DNA of 64,000 nucleotides from Arthrobacter sp. CJ23 (GTDB lineage: Bacteria; Actinomycetota; Actinomycetes; Actinomycetales; Micrococcaceae), in the NCBI RefSeq assembly GCF_024741795.1, contig NZ_CP102950.1, positions 806,001-870,000 on the forward strand, given 5' to 3'. The notes under the pieces are model-generated. The model saw only the letters and a program-made list of their open reading frames with translations. It did not search any database and was not told the origin of the DNA. Each line of letters begins with the position of its first letter. Position 1 is the first letter of the stretch. Positions 1 to 6,965 of this stretch are shown piece after piece. The position numbers and the translations under genes are program-made.

Positions 1-2
1 TC

Positions 3-923
3 CTTGCCGTGGACGGTGCCGTGGAACGGGTCGGCGGCGGCTGGCGTTCCACCGGCTTGCCCTGGATCTACGACGCCGAGCGCTACGCACGGATTGCGGA
101 GGCCCGCGTGGACGAACAGGATTCCATGGTCATCTACCAGGACACGGCCGGTTGCCGGATGGAATACATCACCTCCGTCCTGGACGACGAGACCGCCGCC
201 GCCTGCGGACGCTGCGACAACTGCGCCGGCCGCTGGTTTGCCGCGGATGTTGCCGCAGCCGCTGCCGAGTCTGCCGGGCAGACGCTCCGCCGCGCCGGCA
301 TTGCCCTGGAACCGCGGCTCCAGTGGCCCAGCGGCATGGACCGGCTTGGCGTGGCAGTTAAGGGCAGGATCAAAGCGGACGAAAGCATCTCCGAGGGCCG
401 TGTCCTGGCCCGGTTGACGGACCTCGGCTGGGGTGGACCCCTTCGCGAACTGTTTGCCGCAGGGGCGCCGGACCGCGAAGTGGACCCCGGGATGCTCCAG
501 GCCTGCGTGCAGGTGCTGCGCGAATGGTCCGGGGCCGATGGCCGCACCACGCCGTGGAGCAGCGCCGAGCGTCCGGCCGCCGTCGTCAGCCTTCCCTCGC
601 GCGGCAAGCCCCGCTTGGTGGAATCTCTGGCCCAGGGAATCGCCGGCATCGGCCGGATGCCGTACGTCGGGCAACTGCAGCTTCAGCACGGCGGCCCCAC
701 TGGCGGCCGTGGCGGCAACAGCGCCTACCGCCTGGCCGGGGTATGGGAGAGGCTGGTCGTTGGACCGGAGCTCAGCGAGGCGCTCGCGGACTTCCAGGGG
801 CAGAGCATCCTGCTGGTCGATGACCTCGTGGACAGCCGCTGGACCCTGACCATTGCCGGCCGCGCCCTGCGGCAAGCCGGGGCCTCTGCCGTGCTCCCGT
901 TGGCCCTCGCGCAGGCGGGATAG
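3..923 (+). CDS. recQ: RecQ-family ATP-dependent DNA helicase, C-terminal part with phosphoribosyltransferase-like domain (5' end outside window)
   Basis: The reading frame is open to the left edge, so the helicase core is missing and about 306 C-terminal residues remain. RecQ enzymes unwind DNA 3'-5' during recombination and repair. The RecQ zinc-binding region is visible: four cysteines spaced C-x16-C-x2-C-x2-C ending in CGRCDNC, the same spacing as in E. coli RecQ. It is followed by a winged-helix region. The last ~100 residues hold a PRPP-binding-type motif (ILLVDDLVDSRWTLT), as in phosphoribosyltransferases, a fusion seen in actinobacterial RecQ proteins. The stop codon lies 7 bases before the next gene, so the two are probably co-transcribed. 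Family call is firm; the role of the PRTase-like domain is unknown. Confidence 0.85.
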   Translation, partial: LAVDGAVERVGGGWRSTGLPWIYDAERYARIAEARVDEQDSMVIYQDTAGCRMEYITSVLDDETAAACGRCDNCAGRWFAADVAAAAAESAGQTLRRAGIALEPRLQWPSGMDRLGVAVKGRIKADESISEGRVLARLTDLGWGGPLRELFAAGAPDREVDPGMLQACVQVLREWSGADGRTTPWSSAERPAAVVSLPSRGKPRLVESLAQGIAGIGRMPYVGQLQLQHGGPTGGRGGNSAYRLAGVWERLVVGPELSEALADFQGQSILLVDDLVDSRWTLTIAGRALRQAGASAVLPLALAQAG

Positions 924-930
924 GAGGGGC

Positions 931-2370
931 ATGCCGGGCAATACCGACGTCAAAGCGAATACTGCGGCATGGCAACCACGGCTGGCATTGCTTGTGGCGG
1001 CCACCTTTTTCATGGAGTTCCTGGACGGAACTGTGCTGACCACGGCCATACCGAGCATTGCCGCGGACTTCCAGGTGGCTCCGGCGGATGTCAACGTCAC
1101 CATGACCGCCTACCTGGTGACCGTGGCCGTTGGCATTCCGTTCAGCAGCTGGCTCGCTGAGCGGCTGGGAGCACGCCGCGTTTTCTGCCTGGCCATCGCC
1201 CTGTTCACTGTGGCCTCGCTGCTTTGCGCCGTGAGCCAGGACCTGACGATGCTCACTCTCAGCCGCGTGGCCCAGGGCGCGGGCGGGGCCATGATGGTTC
1301 CCGTGGGTACGCTCCTGGTGCTCCGTGGAACCCCCAAAACGGATCTGCTGCGGGCCACCGCATACCTCGTCTGGCCGGGACTGTTGGCGCCGGTGCTGGC
1401 TCCGCTGGTGGGCGGCGCCATCACCTCTTACCTGTCGTGGCACTGGATTTTCTTGATCAACCTCCCGCTGGGCATCGCGGCCTTCATTGCAGCGTCGCGG
1501 ATCGTCCCCCGGACCGCTGGGGACCGCGGCCGCAGCCTCGACTGGTTCGGGCTTGCCCTCACCACACTGGGCGTCGGGGCCCTTGTTGTGGGGCTGGAGG
1601 CCGTGGGCGGGCACGGCGCGGGGCTACTGGCTGCCGCCATTGTCGGTGCCGGCGTGCTCTCGCTGGCGGGAGCTGCCTGGTGGATGCTCAAGGCCAGGGC
1701 GCCGCTGTTCCGGCTGGACGTCTTTGCTGCGAGGACCTTCCGGGCAACCTCCACCGGGGGATTCATCTACCGGCTGACCATCAGTTCGGTGCCCTTCCTG
1801 CTCCCGCTGATGTTCCAGGACGGCTTTGGCTGGGACCCCCTGAAAGCCGGAGCCATGGTGGCCGCCGTTTTCATCGGCAACATCGGGATCAAGCCTGCCA
1901 CCACGCCCATCATCAGGCGCTTCGGTTTCAAGCCCGTGCTGGTGTTCGCCTCGCTGGCGTCGGCCGCCACCTTTGCTGCCTGCGCGTTCCTGGACGCCCT
2001 GACGCCGGAGCCGCTCATCTTCGGCCTCCTGGTGTTGAGTGGCGTTTTCCGTTCCGTCGGCTTTTCCGCGTACGCCTCGGTGCAGTACGCGGACATCGTC
2101 CCGGAGCAACTGCCTTCCGCGAATGCGGTGTCGGCAACACTGGTCCAGCTGGCTGCCGGGGCGGGCATTGCGGTGGGCGCACTGTTCCTGCGGCTCTTCG
2201 ACATGGCGCCGGTGTTCGGCAGCGGCCCGGTTGCACCCTACAAGGGCGCATTCCTCGCCATGGCGGCGATGATGCTGGTCAGCACCGTGGACAGCCTCAC
2301 GCTCCATCGGCATGCCGGCGCCGAGGTCAGCCGGGGAGTCCGGGCAGCAACATCCGCCCCGGGCTCCTAG
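931..2370 (+). CDS. MFS transporter, DHA2 (EmrB/QacA-like) drug efflux type
   Basis: A 479-residue inner-membrane protein with about 14 hydrophobic segments. The first helix carries FMEFLDGTVLTTAIPSIA, typical of DHA2-family proton-driven exporters (motif D1), followed by an AERLGARR loop resembling MFS motif A. Substrate cannot be read from sequence. The ATG at 931 was chosen because a full AGGAGG ribosome binding site sits at 922-927, overlapping the end of recQ; an in-frame upstream start at 853 lies inside recQ and lacks such a site. The stop codon falls inside the first unit of a short tandem repeat (2361-2420). Confidence 0.85.
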   Translation: MPGNTDVKANTAAWQPRLALLVAATFFMEFLDGTVLTTAIPSIAADFQVAPADVNVTMTAYLVTVAVGIPFSSWLAERLGARRVFCLAIALFTVASLLCAVSQDLTMLTLSRVAQGAGGAMMVPVGTLLVLRGTPKTDLLRATAYLVWPGLLAPVLAPLVGGAITSYLSWHWIFLINLPLGIAAFIAASRIVPRTAGDRGRSLDWFGLALTTLGVGALVVGLEAVGGHGAGLLAAAIVGAGVLSLAGAAWWMLKARAPLFRLDVFAARTFRATSTGGFIYRLTISSVPFLLPLMFQDGFGWDPLKAGAMVAAVFIGNIGIKPATTPIIRRFGFKPVLVFASLASAATFAACAFLDALTPEPLIFGLLVLSGVFRSVGFSAYASVQYADIVPEQLPSANAVSATLVQLAAGAGIAVGALFLRLFDMAPVFGSGPVAPYKGAFLAMAAMMLVSTVDSLTLHRHAGAEVSRGVRAATSAPGS

Positions 2371-2420
2371 GGCTCCGTATTCCTAGGACCCGCGCTCCTA
2401 AAGGCCCGCGTTCCTAAAGG
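2361..2420. repeat. Degenerate tandem repeat (4 x ~16 bp) spanning a stop codon
   Basis: TCCTA recurs at 2365, 2381, 2396 and 2412 (spacing 16, 15, 16) inside units like CGCGTTCCTAAAGGCC. Every unit carries a TAG or TAA, and together these occur in all three frames downstream of the MFS gene. Confidence 0.6.
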
Positions 2421-2482
2421 CCCCGGGCGCCTTGGCGAGGCCAGACAGGCCCCGCTCCTGGAGTCGCGAACGCTTAAACGCA

Positions 2483-2510
2483 AAAGGTCCCGGTTCGAAA
2501 ACCGGGACCT
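2483..2510 (-). terminator. Rho-independent terminator for tRNA-Ser(GCT)
   Basis: Perfect 11-bp stem AGGTCCCGGTT / AACCGGGACCT with a 4-nt loop, followed on the minus strand by TTTG and then GTTT. Confidence 0.8.
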
Positions 2511-2515
2511 GATCG

Positions 2516-2603
2516 CGGAGACGGGGGGATTTGAACCCCCGGTGGAGTTGTGCCCCACACTTCATTAGCAGTGAAGCCCATTCGGCCGCTCTGGCACGTC
2601 TCC
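2516..2603 (-). tRNA. tRNA-Ser (anticodon GCT)
   Basis: An 88-nt class II tRNA: acceptor GGAGACG pairs with CGTCTCC, discriminator G, anticodon loop CTGCTAA giving GCT, long variable arm, and GGTTCAAATCC T-arm. No CCA is encoded. It reads AGC/AGU serine codons. Confidence 0.97.
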
Positions 2604-2689
2604 AGTCGCTATTGCTAGCCCACCAAGGATACGCAGAACAGGGCTCGCAGCGCAAAACGGCGTCCGGGCGTGGGCCGGCGGCTGCGGCC

Positions 2690-3580
2690 TCAGGCCACGC
2701 CGATCGGGAGCACATGCGGCCTTCCGGTCAGCGGCTCCTCGATGACGGTGGCCCGCAGGCCGAAAACTTCTTCCAGTAGCGGCGCGGTGACAACCTCGGC
2801 CGGCGTCCCCTGGGCCACAATGCCACCGTCCTTCATCGCCACGATATGGTCCGAATAGCGTGCTGCGAGGGAGATATCGTGCAGCACCATCACCACCGTC
2901 CTGCCATTGGACTCATTGAGCGTCCGGACAAGTTCAAGGACCTCCAGCTGATGGGCCAGGTCCAGGTAGGTTGTGGGTTCATCCAGGAGCAGGATGTCGG
3001 TTTCCTGGGCGATGGTCATGGAAATCCAGGCGCGCTGCCGCTGCCCGCCGGAGAGGTCCTCCAGCAGCATCGGGGCCAGCTCCGTGAGGTCGGTGGCGGC
3101 CAGGGCCGAGGCCACGGCCAGCTCATCCGTCGCCGAGAACTGCTGGTACCACTTCTGGCGGGGATGCCGGCCGCGCGACACGAGATCCGCCACCGTCAGG
3201 CCGCTCGGAGCCTGCGGGGTCTGCGGGAGCATGCTGAGCCGTTGGGCGATCTCCCTGCTCGGCCGTGACGTCAAGGGCCGCCCATCCAGCAAGACCTCGC
3301 CGCCCAGCGCCGGAAGGACGCGCCCCAGTCCCTTCAGCAGCGTGGACTTTCCACAACCGTTGGGCCCGATGATCGAGGTGACCTTGGCGTCGGGGATGTC
3401 CAGATCCAGTTCACGGACGATCTCCCTGCCGTCGTAGCCCAGCGTCAGGCGACGGGCCTGCAGCGCCGGGCCGGCCGGCGTCGGGCCCTGTGGAACGGAA
3501 CCCATGGGAAGGGAAACCTCCCGCGGATCTTTGGCCTGCGGATCCTTGGACGTGGGGGCTCCGGACAATGCTGTGCTCAT
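2690..3580 (-). CDS. Iron-siderophore ABC transporter, ATP-binding protein (FecE/FepC family)
   Basis: A 296-residue cytoplasmic ATPase that powers uptake of ferric siderophores. It shows Walker A (GPNGCGKST), a Q-loop, signature LSGGQRQR, Walker B DILLLDEPT and the H-loop (MVLHDIS). Residues 1-40 form a proline-rich extension before the ABC core. The ATG at 3580 overlaps the upstream permease stop by four bases (ATGA), showing translational coupling; a longer in-frame reading would run into the permease gene. It is the last gene of a three-gene minus-strand operon. Confidence 0.93.
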   Translation of the reverse strand: MSTALSGAPTSKDPQAKDPREVSLPMGSVPQGPTPAGPALQARRLTLGYDGREIVRELDLDIPDAKVTSIIGPNGCGKSTLLKGLGRVLPALGGEVLLDGRPLTSRPSREIAQRLSMLPQTPQAPSGLTVADLVSRGRHPRQKWYQQFSATDELAVASALAATDLTELAPMLLEDLSGGQRQRAWISMTIAQETDILLLDEPTTYLDLAHQLEVLELVRTLNESNGRTVVMVLHDISLAARYSDHIVAMKDGGIVAQGTPAEVVTAPLLEEVFGLRATVIEEPLTGRPHVLPIGVA

Positions 3581-4671
3581 GCGAGCCTCCGCTGGTAGTT
3601 GAGGACGAGATAGATGAGGTAGGGGGCCCCGACGACGGCGGTCGCGACGCCGGCGGGCAGCGACACCGGCAGGGCGTGGGCTGCGATCGTGTCGGACAGC
3701 AGCACGAACAGCGCTCCGGTGAGGGCGGACGGCAGCACCGAGGGAACCGCCGTGCGGCAGACGAGGCGCGCGATCTGCGGGCTCGCCAGCGCCACGAAGG
3801 CCAGGGGACCGGCCAGCACGGTGGCGATGGACGCCAACACCACCGCCAGGCTCAGGCACATGACGCGGACCCGTCCGGAACGGATGCCCAGCCCCACGGC
3901 GGCCTCGTCGCCGAAGCTGAGCAGCTCCAGCCAGCGGCCGGCAAGGAAGCTCAGAAGCAGCAGCGGGGCCGCGAGGAGCGTCATGGGAACCACCAGAGCC
4001 CAGTCCTTGCCGTTGAGCGATCCCATCATCCAAGTGAGCGCCTGCCCGGCGTTCGTGACATCGCCGAGCGTCAGCAGCCAGGTGGTCAGGCTGGTGGCAA
4101 GGCCGGTGAGTCCGATGCCCACCAGGACCAAGCGGTAACTGTCCAGGCCCTTGCGGTAGGCGAGCACGTAGGCGGCCACGCCGGTGCACAGGCCCATGGC
4201 AAAGGCCGCGGACGGCAGCCCGATGGTGGCGGCCGCGCCGCTAAGCCCCGCGTAACCGCCACCGGCAAGCACCAGCACGGACACGGCGCCGAGCGAGGCG
4301 CCGGAGGTGATGCCCAGGACATCAGGGCTGGCAAGGGGGTTGCGGGCCACGGTCTGGGTGATGGCACCGGCCGCTGCCAGGCACAGGCCCACCACCACGG
4401 CCGCCACCATGCGCGGGGCCCGGAACTCGGTCACGGCGAGGTACGTGCGCGGCTGTGAAGCGTCGCCCAGCAGGGAGCGCAGCACGTCGCCGTAGGCGAG
4501 GGGCAGGCCTCCGTAGGCCACATGCACGCCCATGGCCGCGAAGACCAGGACGGCCAGCGCGACGGACACCGCCACGGTCCGCGGGCGCCAGCGCCACGAG
4601 GTCCGCCCGGCCCGGATGGCGTGGATTCCGGCGTAGCTGCTGAGTTTCAGCCCGGCCCCTGTTGTGGTCAT
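3577..4671 (-). CDS. Iron-siderophore ABC transporter permease (FecCD family, second subunit)
   Basis: A 364-residue membrane protein with about nine to ten hydrophobic segments. FecCD signatures are present: RAPRMVAAVVVGLCLAAAG near residue 85 and RNPLASPDVLGITSGA after it, the region that contacts the ATPase and the substrate channel. The start overlaps the preceding permease stop by one base (TGATG). It would form a heterodimer with the permease encoded at 4671-5729. Confidence 0.93.
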   Translation of the reverse strand: MTTTGAGLKLSSYAGIHAIRAGRTSWRWRPRTVAVSVALAVLVFAAMGVHVAYGGLPLAYGDVLRSLLGDASQPRTYLAVTEFRAPRMVAAVVVGLCLAAAGAITQTVARNPLASPDVLGITSGASLGAVSVLVLAGGGYAGLSGAAATIGLPSAAFAMGLCTGVAAYVLAYRKGLDSYRLVLVGIGLTGLATSLTTWLLTLGDVTNAGQALTWMMGSLNGKDWALVVPMTLLAAPLLLLSFLAGRWLELLSFGDEAAVGLGIRSGRVRVMCLSLAVVLASIATVLAGPLAFVALASPQIARLVCRTAVPSVLPSALTGALFVLLSDTIAAHALPVSLPAGVATAVVGAPYLIYLVLNYQRRLA

Positions 4672-5729
4672 CAGATGGTCACCAGCCTCTTGCGCCGTGC
4701 CAGATGGATGAAGAACGGGGCCCCGACGACGGCGAGCACCACTCCCACGGACAGCTCACCCGGGCGGGCGATCAGCCGCCCGGCGGTGTCCGCGAACAAG
4801 ACGAGGGCGCTGCCAAGGAGCGCCGACAGCGGGACGAGCCACCGGTAGTCGGCTCCGGCGATGAAGCGGGCAAAGTGCGGGACGAGAAGTCCGGCGAAGG
4901 CGATGGGGCCTGCCAAGGTCACCGCCGAGCCTGCCAGCAGTGTCACGCCGGCGATGCCCAGGAACCGCGCGCGGCGCACGGACACCCCCAGGGACACCGC
5001 GTTTTCCTCGCCGAGGGCCAAGGCATTGAGCGGGCCGATGTTGGCGAACGCCAGCACCACGCCCGCGGCCACGAAGATCCAGACGGATTCCAGGACGCCG
5101 TCGCGGGCCACGAGGGAACCGACCTGCCAGAAGCGGAGGGTGTCGAGGGCGGATTCGTTGAGCAGGACAATCCCGGACACCAGCCCGCCGGCCAGGAACG
5201 AGACCGCGGCGCCGGCGAGGACCAGGGTGACCGGAGTGGCGCCGACGCGTGCGGCGCTGCCGATGGAGAAGACCAACGCGCAGGTCACCAGCGCCCCGGC
5301 GAAGGCCAGGATCGCCTGGTTGAACGGCAGCAGGGGCCCGGCGACGGCGGTGACGGCCACGATTGCCAGGGCCGCGCCCTGGTTGATGCCGAGCAGGCCG
5401 GGCTCGGCGATCGGGTTCCTGGTGTGTCCCTGGGTCAGCACGCCGGCAAGGCCCAGGCACATGCCGGCGACGATCCCTGTCACCGTCCTGGGCCAGCGGA
5501 GTTCGCGGATGGTGACGTCCATGGTGGAGCCGTCAGGAGCGAAGAGCGCGTGCGATAGATCGCCGAGGCTGGACGGCTGGCCGCCGAAGGCGATGCTTGC
5601 GAGGACGGCGAGCAGGAAGGCGGCCAGCGCCAGGAGCAGTTTGCTCCGGCGAGTCGGGCCGGTCCCGTGAGGCGGGCCGGTCCGGCCGGTTCGGCCCGCC
5701 CGGGGCAGCCCGGTGGTCTGGGGTGTCAC
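4671..5729 (-). CDS. Iron-siderophore ABC transporter permease (FecCD family, first subunit)
   Basis: A 352-residue paralogue of the next permease with RWPRTVTGIVAGMCLGLAG and RNPIAEPGLLGINQGAA motifs. The GTG at 5729 was chosen over an ATG-type reading to 5846 because an AAGGAA ribosome binding site lies just ahead of it and the longer reading would consume the divergent promoter and the iron box with non-membrane sequence. First gene of the minus-strand operon; regulation by the box at 5797-5816 is expected. Confidence 0.92.
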   Translation of the reverse strand: MTPQTTGLPRAGRTGRTGPPHGTGPTRRSKLLLALAAFLLAVLASIAFGGQPSSLGDLSHALFAPDGSTMDVTIRELRWPRTVTGIVAGMCLGLAGVLTQGHTRNPIAEPGLLGINQGAALAIVAVTAVAGPLLPFNQAILAFAGALVTCALVFSIGSAARVGATPVTLVLAGAAVSFLAGGLVSGIVLLNESALDTLRFWQVGSLVARDGVLESVWIFVAAGVVLAFANIGPLNALALGEENAVSLGVSVRRARFLGIAGVTLLAGSAVTLAGPIAFAGLLVPHFARFIAGADYRWLVPLSALLGSALVLFADTAGRLIARPGELSVGVVLAVVGAPFFIHLARRKRLVTI

Positions 5730-5796
5730 GTGGTTCCTTAATTGCGAAACGCTATTGTTGCGTAATTCGTATTGGCTGGTACAGTCTACGTCGTTC

Positions 5797-5816
5797 CTAA
5801 GGTAAGCCTTAGTTTG
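5797..5816. promoter_or_regulatory. DtxR/IdeR-like iron box between divergent uptake genes
   Basis: CTAAGG-TAAG-CCTTAG is a perfect inverted repeat; TAAGGTAAGCCTTAGTTTG matches 12 of 19 positions of the DtxR consensus as I know it. It lies between the permease operon and the binding-protein gene and could repress both when iron is plentiful. Confidence 0.7.
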
Positions 5817-5850
5817 GTTACCCTCGCATCCTTTGTTGAAAGTCAACTAC

Positions 5851-6855
5851 GTGAAACTCCCCAAGATCTCCAGCAAGGTGGCGGCTGTCGCCACTGCCGC
5901 CGCACTGCTCGCCGTCACGGCTTGCGGCGCCCCCGAGTCCGCCCCGGCCAGCACCGGCGAGGCGGCAGCGGGCTTCCCTAAGACGGTTTCGCACGTCATG
6001 GGCGCCACCGAGATCAAGGCTCAGCCCAAGCGCGTGGTGGCCCTGGACTCGAGCTACATTGATGCCACCCTGCTGCTTGGTGCCGAACTCGTGGGCTACA
6101 TCGACTACCGCCAGGACCCTGCCAACCCCTTCGCCCCGTACCTGGGCGACGTGAAGGACGCAACCAAGGAATCCAAGAGCGTCGGCACGCTGCAGGAACC
6201 CAACCTGGAAAAGATCCTCGAGCTCAAGCCGGACCTGATCGTCTCCGCCAAGGTCCGCCACGAGGCCATCTACCCGCAGCTGTCCAAAATCGCTCCGACG
6301 ATCTTCTCCGAGAGCACCGGGCCCACCTGGAAGCAGAACGTCGTTTTCCTCGGTGACGCGCTGGGCGAGAAGGCCAAGGCCGAAAAGATCGTCGCGGACT
6401 ATGAGCACCGGGCCAAGAAGGTGGGCGCGGCCATCCTGGCCAAGGACCCGGCCGCCACGTACTCGCTGCTTCGCTTCGCCGGCGAGGACACCGCTCGGCT
6501 GTACTCTTCGACGTCGTTCATCGGCGCCATCATGGCCGACATGGGCATCCCGCGTCCCAAGGACGGCCCGGACACGAACAAGGCCATTTTCGTGCCGCTC
6601 TCCCAGGAGCAGATCCTCCAGGCCGAAGCGAAGGTCATCTTCGTCTCCGCCTACACCCCGGCCGGTGCCGCCGGCGACAAGTCCCGCGCCCAGGTCAAGG
6701 CCTTCGAAGGCAACCCGCTGTGGAGCCGCCTGGCCGGCAAGAAGGTCAGCGTCGACGACGGCGTGTTCCTTTCCTCGGTCAGCATCCAGGGTGCCAATGA
6801 GGTCATCACCCAGGTCGCCAAGGAATTCGGCGTAGACGCCCATCTGGCCGAGTAG
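5851..6855 (+). CDS. Iron-siderophore ABC transporter substrate-binding lipoprotein
   Basis: A 334-residue secreted lipoprotein. Signal peptide with hydrophobic core and lipobox VTAC, so the mature protein starts at a lipidated Cys near residue 25. The body matches periplasmic-binding-protein class III (TroA/FepB-like): PKRVVALDSSYIDATLLLGA near the start of the fold, then LELKPDLIV. It is transcribed away from its permeases and ATPase across a shared iron box. GTG 5851 is preferred (GAAAG 8 nt upstream); a TTG at 5833 is an alternative. The siderophore bound is not predictable; no biosynthesis genes are present in the window. Confidence 0.9.
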   Translation: MKLPKISSKVAAVATAAALLAVTACGAPESAPASTGEAAAGFPKTVSHVMGATEIKAQPKRVVALDSSYIDATLLLGAELVGYIDYRQDPANPFAPYLGDVKDATKESKSVGTLQEPNLEKILELKPDLIVSAKVRHEAIYPQLSKIAPTIFSESTGPTWKQNVVFLGDALGEKAKAEKIVADYEHRAKKVGAAILAKDPAATYSLLRFAGEDTARLYSSTSFIGAIMADMGIPRPKDGPDTNKAIFVPLSQEQILQAEAKVIFVSAYTPAGAAGDKSRAQVKAFEGNPLWSRLAGKKVSVDDGVFLSSVSIQGANEVITQVAKEFGVDAHLAE

Positions 6856-6876
6856 CCTGCTGCCAGGCTGAAAGGC

Positions 6877-6918
6877 AAGGCCCCGCCGTATTGGACCGGT
6901 CCAATACGGCGGGGCCTT
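6877..6918. terminator. Bidirectional terminator, 42-bp perfect palindrome
   Basis: AAGGCCCCGCCGTATTGGACC is followed at once by its exact complement with no extra loop. It sits between the convergent binding-protein gene and the S9 peptidase gene. Confidence 0.85.
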
Positions 6919-6965
6919 CCCTTTACTGTGCGCGGCGCGCGTGTGCCGGCCCGGACGGCTGTCCG

